NCBI GenBank assembly: GCA_964249405.1
Contig: CAXUBX010000044.1
Span: 1-28,489 of the forward strand
From: CAXTPV01 sp964249405
GTDB taxonomy: Bacteria > Pseudomonadota > Alphaproteobacteria > Acetobacterales > Acetobacteraceae
Reading direction: 5' to 3'
DNA: 28,489 bases
A model generated the notes under the pieces. That model worked only from the letters and a program-made list of their open reading frames with translations, had not been told where the DNA came from and ran no database searches. Below, piece by piece: positions 7,469 through 14,986 of this stretch. The stretch's first letter is position 1. Each line of letters starts with the position of its first letter. Made by a program: the position numbers and the translations under genes.

Positions 7469-9028
7469 GTGGCGGGCGGGATCGCCGACCTGCCCGCCGC
7501 GACAAGGATGGTCGCGGCGGCGGCCGGAGCGGTCGTGCTCCGGGTGCGCGACGCCGGCAAGAGCTTCGCGGGCACGGTCGCCCTGTCGGGCGTGAACCTC
7601 GACCTGCATGCGGGCGAGATGCTGGCGCTGGTCGGGGCGAACGGCGCCGGCAAGTCGACCCTCGTCAAGCTCATCTGCGGCGCCGACCAGCCCGATGCCG
7701 GCACCATCGAGGTGGACGGCAAGGCGGTGCAGCTCCGCAGCGTCGCCGACGCGCTCGGCGCCGGAATCGCGGTCGCGCACCAGCAGGTCGCGGTGATCCG
7801 GCCGGTGAGCGCCGCCGAGAACATCATGCTCGGCCGCGAGCCGCGACGGATGGGGCTGATCGACGAGCGGAAGCTGCTCGCGGAAGCGCGCGCGCTCGCC
7901 GACCGGTTCGGCGTGCGGCTCGATCTCACGCGCGAATGCGACCGGCTCGATCTCGGCGAGCTCAAGATCCTGGACATCCTGAAGGCGCTGGCGAGCGGTC
8001 CGCGCGTGCTGATCCTCGACGAGCCGACCGCGTCGCTGACGCTGGCCGAGACGCGCCTCCTGTTCGCGTTCCTCCGCGACCTCAGGCAGCGCGGCCTCGG
8101 CATCCTGTTCATCTCGCATCACATGCGCGAGGTGTTCGCGGAATGCGACCGTGTCATCGTGTTGAAGGACGGCCACAAGGTGCACGACGGGGCGACCTCC
8201 GAGACGACGCTGCCCGAGGTCGTGCGCCTGATGGTCGGCCGCGAGATCGAGCAGACCGACTGGAGCAGCCATGTCGGGTCCGGACGCGACGTCGCGGTCG
8301 AGATCGGCAACCTGCGCGTCGGCCGGCTCCAGGTGGACGCGCTGACGGTACGGCGCGGCGAGGTGGTCGGCGTCGCGGGGGTGCTCGGGGCCGGCCAGAC
8401 CGCGCTGCTCGAATGCCTCGCCGGTGCGCGTCTCCCCGAGCACGCCGGGTCGGCGCGCCTGCTCGCGCTCGCGAGGCTGCCGCGCAGCGTCGGCGAGGCG
8501 GTGGAGAACGACATCTTCCTGGTGGCGGACGACCGCCTGCGGAAATCGGTCCTGCGCGGCCTGTCGGTCGAGGAGAACCTGATTGCTGGCTCGCTCCGGC
8601 AGAACAGCCGCTTCGGCTTCATGCGCGGGCGCGCGACGGCCGCGACCGTGCGGGAGATCGTGTCCTCCCTCCGCATCAAGTGCAGCGGACCGCGGCAGGA
8701 CGTGCTGCAGCTCTCGGGCGGCAACCAGCAGAAAGTGATCTTCGGCCGCTGGATGGCGCGGATCGGTCGCAGCGCCGGGCGGAACCGCGGCCCGCTGCTG
8801 CTGCTCGACAACCCGACCGAGGGCGTCGACGTCGGCAGCAAGGCCGAGCTCTACACGCTGGTGCGCGACCTCGCCGGGGAGGGCGCGTCGGTGCTGATCG
8901 CGTCCGCCGAGATGGCGGAGCTCACCGCGCTCTGCGACCGCGTCTACTGCATCAGCGGCGGGCAGGTCGTGTCCTGCATCCCGCGCGAGGACCTGTCCGA
9001 GGACCGTCTGCTGCTCGAGGTGAACTGA
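7469..9028 (+). CDS. Sugar ABC transporter ATP-binding protein (two-domain, RbsA-like)
   Basis: A 519-residue tandem ATPase that powers sugar import. Domain 1 has Walker A GANGAGKS (residues 56-63) and Walker B VLILDEPTAS, but its signature region is LDLGELKILDILKAL rather than LSxxxxQ. Domain 2 has the degenerate P-loop typical of RbsA-like proteins (GVLGAGQT, no lysine), an intact LSGGNQQKV signature and LLLLDNPTEGVD. A short Gly/Arg-rich insert (IGRSAGRNRG) sits between signature and Walker B in domain 2. The start is GTG 7469, 5 bp after the binding-protein gene; ATG 7508 is an alternative that still leaves the fold intact. It forms a complex with the permease encoded 3 bp downstream. Confidence 0.93.
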   Translation: MAGGIADLPAATRMVAAAAGAVVLRVRDAGKSFAGTVALSGVNLDLHAGEMLALVGANGAGKSTLVKLICGADQPDAGTIEVDGKAVQLRSVADALGAGIAVAHQQVAVIRPVSAAENIMLGREPRRMGLIDERKLLAEARALADRFGVRLDLTRECDRLDLGELKILDILKALASGPRVLILDEPTASLTLAETRLLFAFLRDLRQRGLGILFISHHMREVFAECDRVIVLKDGHKVHDGATSETTLPEVVRLMVGREIEQTDWSSHVGSGRDVAVEIGNLRVGRLQVDALTVRRGEVVGVAGVLGAGQTALLECLAGARLPEHAGSARLLALARLPRSVGEAVENDIFLVADDRLRKSVLRGLSVEENLIAGSLRQNSRFGFMRGRATAATVREIVSSLRIKCSGPRQDVLQLSGGNQQKVIFGRWMARIGRSAGRNRGPLLLLDNPTEGVDVGSKAELYTLVRDLAGEGASVLIASAEMAELTALCDRVYCISGGQVVSCIPREDLSEDRLLLEVN

Positions 9029-9031
9029 CCG

Positions 9032-10018
9032 ATGTCCTCGACCGTCGCCGCCCCGTCCCGACCTTCCTTCGACCGGCGCGAGTTCGCCGCCCGCTACGGC
9101 ACGCTCGGCGCCGCCCTCCTGATCTTCGCGGCATTCGCGATCGCGACGGCTGGTCGCTTCGTAACCGCCGAGAACATCAGCAACGTGCTCGTGCAGATCT
9201 CGGTCCTGACCGTGATCTCGTCGGGCCTGACGGTCGCGGTTGCCAGCGGCGAGTTCGACCTGTCGGTGGGTCAGGTCGCCGGCCTGTCCGGCGTCCTCGT
9301 CGCCGGGCTGATGGTGTGGTCGAACCTGCCGATCGCCATCGCGATCCCGGTCTCGATCCTGGCGGGCACGGTCCCCGGCGTGGTCAACGGCCTGCTCGTC
9401 ACTCGGCTCCGCATCCCGTCGCTCATCGCGACACTCGCGATGGGACCGATCGCGCTCGGGTTGAACTACGCCTACGACGGGGGCGACTCGATCTACGCGA
9501 GCTTCCCGCCGGCGTTCTACGCGATCGCCACCGGGCGGATCGCCGGCTTTCTGCCGGTGCCGGTGCTGATCGCGGCCGTGGTCGTCGGGGCGTTCTACAC
9601 GCTGGTCAACCGGATGCGCCTCGGCCGCGCCCTGGTCGCGACCGGATCGAACCTGCAGGCCGCGCGTCTCTCCGGGATCGGCGTCGATCGGTGCCGGCTG
9701 ATCGCGCTGACGTTGTCGGCGTTCGGCGCGGCGATGGGCGGCGTGATGCTGACGGCGCGCCTCGGCACCGGCCAGCCCGGTGCCGGCGACGCCTACCTGC
9801 TCGACAGCCTGACCGCGGTGTTCCTCGGGATGACGGTGTTCCGGCCGGGTCGTGCGACGATCCAGGGAACGCTTGTCGGCGTGGTCATCATCGGCATGCT
9901 GGACAACGGTCTCAATCTCCTCGGCGCACCGTTCTACCTTCAGAACGAAGTCCGGGGCGTGGTGATGATCGCCGCCGTCAGCTTGGCCGTGCTGCGCGGC
10001 GAGATCCGCTTCTTCTGA
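9032..10018 (+). CDS. Sugar ABC transporter permease (RbsC-like)
   Basis: A 328-residue integral membrane protein of the BPD_transp_2 (RbsC/XylH) family with about eight to ten hydrophobic helices. It shows the family blocks GLTVAVASGEFDLSVGQVAGLSG near residues 65-90 and ATGSNLQAARLSGIGVDRCR, the cytoplasmic loop that contacts the ATPase. It is the only permease gene in the cluster, so it would act as a homodimer. The gene starts 3 bp after the ATPase stop and is clearly in the same operon. Family assignment is secure; the sugar carried cannot be read from the sequence. Confidence 0.93.
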   Translation: MSSTVAAPSRPSFDRREFAARYGTLGAALLIFAAFAIATAGRFVTAENISNVLVQISVLTVISSGLTVAVASGEFDLSVGQVAGLSGVLVAGLMVWSNLPIAIAIPVSILAGTVPGVVNGLLVTRLRIPSLIATLAMGPIALGLNYAYDGGDSIYASFPPAFYAIATGRIAGFLPVPVLIAAVVVGAFYTLVNRMRLGRALVATGSNLQAARLSGIGVDRCRLIALTLSAFGAAMGGVMLTARLGTGQPGAGDAYLLDSLTAVFLGMTVFRPGRATIQGTLVGVVIIGMLDNGLNLLGAPFYLQNEVRGVVMIAAVSLAVLRGEIRFF

Positions 10019-10025
10019 ACGATGC

Positions 10026-10032
10026 AAGGAGG
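10026..10032 (+). promoter_or_regulatory. Ribosome-binding site that sets the SDR start
   Basis: A perfect AAGGAGG lies 7 bp before the ATG at 10040. It overlaps the would-be codons of an upstream in-frame ATG at 10022, which has no such site, so the 10040 start is preferred. Confidence 0.75.
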
Positions 10033-10039
10033 CCGGGTG

Positions 10040-10798
10040 ATGAACGAAGGGGTGGGGCGCACGGCGCTGGTGACGGGCGCGAGCCGCGGCATCGGCCGCG
10101 CGGTCGCGATCGGCCTCGGTCAGGCCGGCTTCAACGTCGTGCTGACCGACCTGTCGCGGCAGCAGGCTCCGCTCGAGGCCTCAGGGGAGGCGATCTCGGC
10201 TCTCGGGCGGAAAGCCTACACGGTTCTCGCCGACGTCAGCAGCAAGGCCGAGGTGACCGCGATGATCGCATCGGCCATCGCGCAGGCCGGCGCGATCGAC
10301 GCGGTGGTCAACAACGCCGGGATCCTGATCGCCAACTCCGTCGAGGATCTCGAAGAGGAGCAATGGGACGCCGTCATGGACGTCAATGCCAAAGGCACGT
10401 TCCTCGTGTCCCAGGCGCTGCTGCCGCACATGCGCTCGCGGCGTTACGGCCGCATCGTCAACATCGCATCGATCGGCGGCAAGCACGGCGCGCCCATGCA
10501 GGCGCACTACTCGGCGTCGAAGGCGGCCGTGATGGGCTTCACGCGCGTTCTGGCCCAGGAGGTCGGCGTCGACGGCATCACCGCGAACTGCATCTGCCCA
10601 GGCATCGTCGTGACCGACATGGGCCGCGTCAATCTCCAGGAGAAGGCGGTCGCCGATCGCTGGATCGCCGCCACGGCGCTCCATCGGCTGTCCGAGCCGG
10701 AGGACATCGTGGGAGCCGCCGTGTTCTTCGCGTCCGACATGTCGGCGTTCGTGACCGGCCAGTCGCTCAACGTCGACGGGGGGATTGTTCTCAGCTGA
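10040..10798 (+). CDS. SDR-family NAD(P)-dependent oxidoreductase
   Basis: A 252-residue classical short-chain dehydrogenase/reductase. It has the cofactor loop TGASRGIGRA near the N-terminus, NNAG at mid-protein, the catalytic Ser in NIASIGG and the YSASK motif (Tyr-x-x-x-Lys), and ends with TGQSLNVDGG. An Asp (LTDLS) at the end of the second strand favours NAD(H) over NADP(H). The strong ribosome-binding site at 10026-10032 fixes the start. As the last gene of the kinase/transporter operon, 21 bp after the permease, it probably oxidises the imported sugar alcohol or secondary alcohol to the ketose used by the kinase (inference). Together with the partial SDR at the left edge the locus has two such enzymes, suggesting two oxidation steps or two stereoisomers. 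Confidence 0.92.
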   Translation: MNEGVGRTALVTGASRGIGRAVAIGLGQAGFNVVLTDLSRQQAPLEASGEAISALGRKAYTVLADVSSKAEVTAMIASAIAQAGAIDAVVNNAGILIANSVEDLEEEQWDAVMDVNAKGTFLVSQALLPHMRSRRYGRIVNIASIGGKHGAPMQAHYSASKAAVMGFTRVLAQEVGVDGITANCICPGIVVTDMGRVNLQEKAVADRWIAATALHRLSEPEDIVGAAVFFASDMSAFVTGQSLNVDGGIVLS

Positions 10799-10852
10799 GC
10801 GATGCTGAGCGGAGTGGAACCGAACCGGAGGCAACCCGACGATCCTCGATCG

Positions 10853-11827
10853 CTAGCTCGCGCCGATCCCGCACACGAGGCCGTCCGCGTCCATCGCCGA
10901 ACTCACGACCAGGAACAGGATCTCGCCGTCGACGGGAGCCACGACCTGCTCGTGGACGGTGCCGAAGAAATCACCGATCGTGCCGAGGGCGGCGCCGGCC
11001 GCGACCGTGTCGCCGACCGCGACCAGCGGCTTGAAGAAGCCAGCCGCGCGCGCCCGGACCCAGACGAAGCGCTCGTGGATCCTCGGCGCCGGACGCGGGT
11101 CGATCTCGCCCTCCAGCACGCCGAGCCAGCGGAGCGCCCGCTCCATGCCCCGGACGAGACGATCGGATGCGGCCGGGTCGCAGCGGCCGAGGCCGCCATC
11201 CTCGACGATGATCGAGGGCACGCCGGCGCGGGTGCCGGCGGCGCAGGTCGGGCCGGTGATCGGCGATGTCGCGGCGCTCGCGGCCAGGACGACGGACTGG
11301 CCGAACGCCTCGGCAAGCTGGCCGGTCCGCCCGTCGAGCGTCTCGTCCCCGCTCCGCTCGTAGATCGTGAAGGGAACGAGAGCCTCGGGAATGTCGCCGC
11401 CATGCAGGTCGACGAATGCGTCGGCGTGGCGGATCGCGCCTTCGGTGACGTGCCAGGCGAGGCGTTCGCTGAAGCTGCCGAGCGGCCTGCCGGGAAACAC
11501 CCGGTTCAGGTTGAGCCGGTCGACCGGACAGACATAGGCGGTGCGCTGCCAGAACGCCGGCGGGTTCAGGAGCGGCAGGACCAGCACCTGGCCGCGGATC
11601 CGTGTCGGCTCGAGCGAGGCGGCGAGCCGGATGGCGGCGTCGATCGAGGTGTATTCCGATCCGTGGACGCCGGCCGTGACCAGGACCGCCGGCCCCGCCG
11701 AGGCGCCGTTCACCGCGATGAACGGCCAGTCCCACCCGGTCAGCACCGCGTCGCCCCAGGCGACCACCCCCTGCCGCTTCTCGCCCGAAGCCGGCCCCGG
11801 GACGACCGGAAAGCGCCACTCGCTCAT
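10853..11827 (-). CDS. Succinylglutamate desuccinylase/aspartoacylase-family zinc hydrolase
   Basis: A 324-residue M14-like carboxypeptidase-fold amidohydrolase. Zinc ligands are visible as H55 and E58 in GVHGSE and H142 in DLHGGD, and the substrate-carboxylate motif NLNRVFPG (N108-R109) is intact. The C-terminal third (AAGAALGTIGDFFG...APVDGEILFL) is the small barrel-like domain common to AstE/aspartoacylase-type enzymes. Members remove acyl groups from N-acyl amino acids (N-succinylglutamate, N-acetylaspartate, N-acetyldiaminobutyrate). The start at 11827 is favoured by GGAGAGG about 8 bp upstream; an in-frame TTG at 11854 overlaps the ftsY stop. It follows ftsY and converges on the sugar operon, so context does not tell its substrate. 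No ast or ectoine genes are visible. Confidence 0.85.
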   Translation of the reverse strand: MSEWRFPVVPGPASGEKRQGVVAWGDAVLTGWDWPFIAVNGASAGPAVLVTAGVHGSEYTSIDAAIRLAASLEPTRIRGQVLVLPLLNPPAFWQRTAYVCPVDRLNLNRVFPGRPLGSFSERLAWHVTEGAIRHADAFVDLHGGDIPEALVPFTIYERSGDETLDGRTGQLAEAFGQSVVLAASAATSPITGPTCAAGTRAGVPSIIVEDGGLGRCDPAASDRLVRGMERALRWLGVLEGEIDPRPAPRIHERFVWVRARAAGFFKPLVAVGDTVAAGAALGTIGDFFGTVHEQVVAPVDGEILFLVVSSAMDADGLVCGIGAS

Positions 11828-11850
11828 ACGCCGTTCCTCTCCAAGCGGGC

Positions 11851-12804
11851 TCAATTCGAGACCGGGACCTCGCCGCCGAAGCCCTTGACGTCGCCGACCA
11901 GGCCGCGGGCGAACTCGGCGGCGGAGAAGTCGCGGAGGTCGGTCGCACGCTCGCCGACGCCGACCATGTGGACCGGCAGGCCGAACTGCTCGGCCAGCGC
12001 GACCACGATCCCGCCGCGGGCACTGCCGTCGAGCTTGGTCACGATCAGACCGGTGACGGCCACCATCTCGCGGAACACCCGGACCTGCTCGACGGCGTTC
12101 TGGCCGGTCGTCGCATCGAGGGTCAGCAGCACCGAATGGGGCGCCGTCGGATCGCGCTTCTGGATCACGCGCACGATCTTCCGGAGCTCCTCCATCAGCA
12201 CGGACTTGTTGTGCAGCCGCCCCGCGGTGTCGATCAGCAGGAGATCGGCGGCATCCGCCTCGGCGCGGACCAGCGCGTCGTAGGCGAGGCCGGCCGCGTC
12301 GGTGTTCGCAGGGCCGGCGATCACCGGAGCGCCGACGCGCTCGCCCCAGATCTGCAGCTGCTCGACGGCGGCGGCGCGGAAGGTGTCGCCGGCGGCGAGC
12401 ACGGCGCGCCGACCGCGCTCGCGCTGCTGGAGGGCGAGCTTGCCGATCGTGGTGGTCTTGCCGGTGCCGTTGACGCCGACCACGAGCACGACATGCGGCC
12501 GCTTCGCGGGGTCGGGCTCGAACGGGACCGCGACGGGCGCCAGGACGCGGGCGATCTCGGCGGCGAGCGCCTCCTTCACCTCGTCGTCGGTCACCTCGCG
12601 GCCGAAGCGGGTGCGTCGGAATTCCTCGATCACCCGGCCGGCGACGGCGGGGCCGAGATCGGCGGCGACCAGCACGTCCTCGAGCTCGTCGAGCGCCTCG
12701 TCATCCAGCCGGCGACGGGTGAACACCGAGGTGATGCCGGTGCCGAGCTTCTGGGTCGAGCGCGACAGGCCCTCGCGGAGACGCGAGAAGAAGCCGAGCG
12801 CCAC
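11851..12804 (-). CDS. ftsY: Signal recognition particle receptor FtsY
   Basis: A 317-residue SRP-GTPase receptor that docks SRP-ribosome complexes at the membrane for co-translational insertion. The N domain (residues 1-95) is followed by the G domain with P-loop GVNGTGKT (110-117), the LAAGDTFRAAAVEQL block, LLLIDTAGR, and TKLDGSARGG. It lacks the long acidic A domain of E. coli FtsY, but the N-terminal amphipathic FFSRLREGLSRS can serve as the membrane-targeting helix, as in other short FtsY proteins. The start is GTG, 2 bp after the mtaB stop, so the two are translationally linked. The dapF-mtaB-ftsY order is common in alphaproteobacteria. Confidence 0.97.
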   Translation of the reverse strand: MALGFFSRLREGLSRSTQKLGTGITSVFTRRRLDDEALDELEDVLVAADLGPAVAGRVIEEFRRTRFGREVTDDEVKEALAAEIARVLAPVAVPFEPDPAKRPHVVLVVGVNGTGKTTTIGKLALQQRERGRRAVLAAGDTFRAAAVEQLQIWGERVGAPVIAGPANTDAAGLAYDALVRAEADAADLLLIDTAGRLHNKSVLMEELRKIVRVIQKRDPTAPHSVLLTLDATTGQNAVEQVRVFREMVAVTGLIVTKLDGSARGGIVVALAEQFGLPVHMVGVGERATDLRDFSAAEFARGLVGDVKGFGGEVPVSN

Positions 12805-12806
12805 CG

Positions 12807-14042
12807 TCAGGCCGCCACGAGGAAATCGGTGCCGCTCGAGGCGGCGCGGAGGCGGACGATGCTGCCGGGGGCGAGCGCCGCCCGGAAGCGGATCGAGGCG
12901 TAGTGCTCGGTACGGCCTTGCCCCTCCTTCTCGACGAGCACCGAGAGATCGCGGCCGACCAGCCCGGCATGGAACTCGCCCGCGATGCGGCCGCCGGTCT
13001 CGCGGAGATGCGCAGCGCGGGCGCGCCGGACCGGAACCGGCACCGCCGGCATCCTCGCGGCCGGCGTTCCCGGCCGTTCGCTGTAGGGAAAGACGTGCAG
13101 ATAGGCGATCGCGTTGGCGACGACGAAGTGGCGCGTCTCCTCGAACAGCGCGTCGGTCTCGGTCGGGAAACCCGCGATCAGGTCGGCACCGATCGCGATC
13201 CCCGGCCGCAGCGCGCGCGCGCGCGCGATCGTCCGGGCCGCGTCCGCCGCGAGGTGGCGGCGCTTCATCCGCTTCAGGATCAGGTCGGAGCCCGACTGCA
13301 GCGAGAGATGGAGATGCGGCATCAGCCGCTCCTCATCGCGGAGAAGCGCCCAGAGGTCCTCGTCGATCTCGGAGGGGTCGAGCGAGGAGATCCGGAGCCT
13401 CGGCAGCGCGGGCACCAGGCGGAGCACGCGGCGGGCGAGCGCGCCGAGGGTCGGGCGGCCCGGGAGATCGGGGCCGTAGCTGGTGAGGTCGACCCCGGTG
13501 AGCACGATCTCCTGGCAGCCCCGTGCCACGAAGGCGCGGACCTGGTCGACCACCTCGCCGGCCGGCACCGAGCGGCTCGGGCCCCGGCCGAACGGGATGA
13601 TGCAGAAGGTGCAGCGATGGTCGCAGCCGCCCTGGACCTGCACATAGGCGCGGGCACGGCCGGCGAACTCGGCGACGAGCGGCGGCGCCGCCCCGACCGT
13701 CGGCGCGGCCGTCCCGCCACTCGGCTGCCATGTCTCGGGACGGAGCTTGGCCGCGTTGCCGACGACGCGGGTGACGCCCGGGAGATCCGCCCAGCGTGCG
13801 GGATCGATCTCGGCCGCGCATCCGGTGACGATGATGCGCGTGTCCGGCCGTTCGCGCCGGAGCCGGCGGATCGCGCTCCGGGCCTGACGTTCGGCCTCGG
13901 CGGTGACGGCACAGGTGTTCACGACCACGAAATCGCCGCCGCGGCCCCGCAGATGGCCGCGCATCACCTCGCTCTCGAAGGCGTTGAGCCGACAGCCGAA
14001 GGTGACGATGTCGGGGGTTCCGGTCGCGGGGTCGGCGGTCAA
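12807..14042 (-). CDS. mtaB: tRNA t6A37 methylthiotransferase MtaB
   Basis: A 411-residue radical-SAM methylthiotransferase that converts t6A37 to ms2t6A37 in ANN-decoding tRNAs. The N-terminal UPF0004 domain supplies cluster cysteines C17 (TFGCRLN), C44 (VNTCAV) and C75 (VTGCAAE). The radical-SAM cluster is C140-x3-C144-x2-C147 (CDHRCTFC). A C-terminal TRAM-like stretch follows. TFGCRLN and VNTCAVT are diagnostic for MtaB as against MiaB or RimO. The start appears to be a TTG (14042) overlapping the dapF stop, which is unusual; no better in-frame ATG or GTG precedes C17, so I accept it with some doubt. A pure alternating GC tract at 13211-13227 lies within the gene. Confidence 0.93.
   Translation of the reverse strand: MTADPATGTPDIVTFGCRLNAFESEVMRGHLRGRGGDFVVVNTCAVTAEAERQARSAIRRLRRERPDTRIIVTGCAAEIDPARWADLPGVTRVVGNAAKLRPETWQPSGGTAAPTVGAAPPLVAEFAGRARAYVQVQGGCDHRCTFCIIPFGRGPSRSVPAGEVVDQVRAFVARGCQEIVLTGVDLTSYGPDLPGRPTLGALARRVLRLVPALPRLRISSLDPSEIDEDLWALLRDEERLMPHLHLSLQSGSDLILKRMKRRHLAADAARTIARARALRPGIAIGADLIAGFPTETDALFEETRHFVVANAIAYLHVFPYSERPGTPAARMPAVPVPVRRARAAHLRETGGRIAGEFHAGLVGRDLSVLVEKEGQGRTEHYASIRFRAALAPGSIVRLRAASSGTDFLVAA
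13211..13227. repeat. 17-bp alternating GC tract inside mtaB
   Basis: The tract is GC repeated eight times plus G. On the minus strand it encodes part of an Ala-Arg run (IARARALRPG). Such a dinucleotide run can slip or adopt left-handed DNA; the frame is intact here. Confidence 0.8.
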
Positions 14043-14833
14043 AGCTGGAAGGATCCGCTGAAGCTGGTGGCGGCAGGGCCGGTCATCAGGACATGAAGAT
14101 CGGCTTCGCGCCAGTCGATCTCCAGCGTGCCGCCGTCGAGGATGACGGAAGCCCGCCGCGCGACGAGACCGCGTCGGTGGGCGTTGACCAGGGCGGCGCA
14201 GGCCCCGGTGCCGCAGGCCAGCGTAAGTCCGGCGCCGCGCTCCCAGACTACGAGCCGGATCCGGTCGGGCGCCAGGACCTCCGCGAAGCCGATATTGGCG
14301 CGATCGGCGAACAGCGCGTTCCGCTCGAGCGCGGGACCGTCGCGCAGGATCGACGCGCGGTCGAGCGACGCGACGAAGAACGTCGCGTGCGGGTTGCCCA
14401 TCGAGCAGCCGGCCGGATCGCCCGGAAGCGGCAGGTGGCGGGTGTCGTCGACCGGCTGCGCGAGGCCGATCGAGGCGGCGTCGAAGCGTGGCGCCCCCAT
14501 GTCGACGGTGATCGCGCCGCCGGTGCCGACGGTCGCGCGGATCAGCCCCGCTCCGCTCTCGATGGTGCGGGCGTCGGTCAGCAGCGCGACGCAGCGCGCG
14601 GCGTTGCCGCAGGCTTCCGCCTCGGTGCCGTCCGCGTTGTGGATCACCATCCGGAGATCGCTGCCCCGGCGTTCCGGCCGACGAAGCCGGACCAGCTGGT
14701 CGAAGCCGACGCCGCGCCGACGGTCGGCAAGACGGACGATCCGCTCCGGCGCGAGGTCGAGCGCCGCCTCGCGCTCGTCGATCACGACGAAATCGTTCCC
14801 GGCCCCTTCCATCTTGACGAAGTCCGCGCGCAT
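14039..14833 (-). CDS. dapF: Diaminopimelate epimerase
   Basis: A 264-residue cofactor-independent epimerase that converts LL- to meso-diaminopimelate for lysine and peptidoglycan synthesis. The two catalytic cysteines are C75 in NADGTEAEACGN and C207 in ACGTGAC. The opening FVKMEGAGNDFVVID and GNPHATFF blocks are typical. The length is slightly short of the usual 270-285. The ATG at 14833 is the family start. No Shine-Dalgarno sequence precedes it, and a TATATA box lies only 8 bp upstream, suggesting leaderless translation. It is the first gene of the dapF-mtaB-ftsY unit, with stop/start overlap to mtaB. Confidence 0.96.
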   Translation of the reverse strand: MRADFVKMEGAGNDFVVIDEREAALDLAPERIVRLADRRRGVGFDQLVRLRRPERRGSDLRMVIHNADGTEAEACGNAARCVALLTDARTIESGAGLIRATVGTGGAITVDMGAPRFDAASIGLAQPVDDTRHLPLPGDPAGCSMGNPHATFFVASLDRASILRDGPALERNALFADRANIGFAEVLAPDRIRLVVWERGAGLTLACGTGACAALVNAHRRGLVARRASVILDGGTLEIDWREADLHVLMTGPAATSFSGSFQL

Positions 14834-14841
14834 GGCGGGGT

Positions 14842-14847
14842 TATATA
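14842..14847 (-). promoter_or_regulatory. TATATA -10 box placed for a leaderless dapF transcript
   Basis: On the minus strand TATATA is followed by eight bases and then the dapF ATG. A start site 7-9 bases after a -10 box would fall on or beside the A of ATG. No good -35 box is seen (GC-rich sequence around 14865-14871). Confidence 0.45.
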
Positions 14848-14950
14848 GGCGGGAGCGTGCGGGAGAGCGACCGCGCCGATGCGGCGGTGGATCCGGCGGC
14901 CTGACAGAGCGCGGCGCCCCGACCGATCTCGAGACCAGGATCGCCCGGCA

Positions 14951-14977
14951 CCGGACGCGAGGGACCCTCGCGTCCGG
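14951..14977. terminator. Perfect 13-bp inverted repeat after the secreted-protein gene
   Basis: The arms CCGGACGCGAGGG (14951-14963) and CCCTCGCGTCCGG (14965-14977) are perfect complements around one base, giving a stem of about 12 bp with a 3-base loop. It begins 10 bp past the TAG of the minus-strand secreted-protein gene and precedes dapF, a natural place for a terminator. No U-tract follows, so it may be a weak intrinsic terminator or a 3'-end stabiliser. I see no other signal in 14848-14950. Confidence 0.6.
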
Positions 14978-14986
14978 CCGGAAGCG

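Noticed and set aside
1279..10798. Reading the sugar cluster as an Lsr (AI-2 uptake) system because it pairs a SorC regulator, FGGY kinase and ribose-type ABC transporter
   Set aside because: There is only one permease and no LsrF- or LsrG-like gene, and the E1/E2 complex has no place in the known Lsr pathway. The family resemblance is generic, although a diketone substrate cannot be fully excluded.
1279..10798. Reading the cluster as an erythritol (ery) operon
   Set aside because: No EryB- or EryC-type dehydrogenases or TIM-type isomerases are present, and E1/E2 genes are not part of ery operons.
10794..10811. Direct repeat GCTGAGCG at the end of the SDR gene
   Set aside because: Two 8-bp copies 10 bp apart in GC-rich DNA are within chance, and no function is suggested by position.
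7427..11034. Very long open frames opposite or offset to the ABC operon (over 850 and 1,000 codons)
   Set aside because: They are Arg/Pro/Ala-rich, have no domain-like pattern, and overlap genes with clear motifs. GC-rich codon bias leaves stops rare in these frames.
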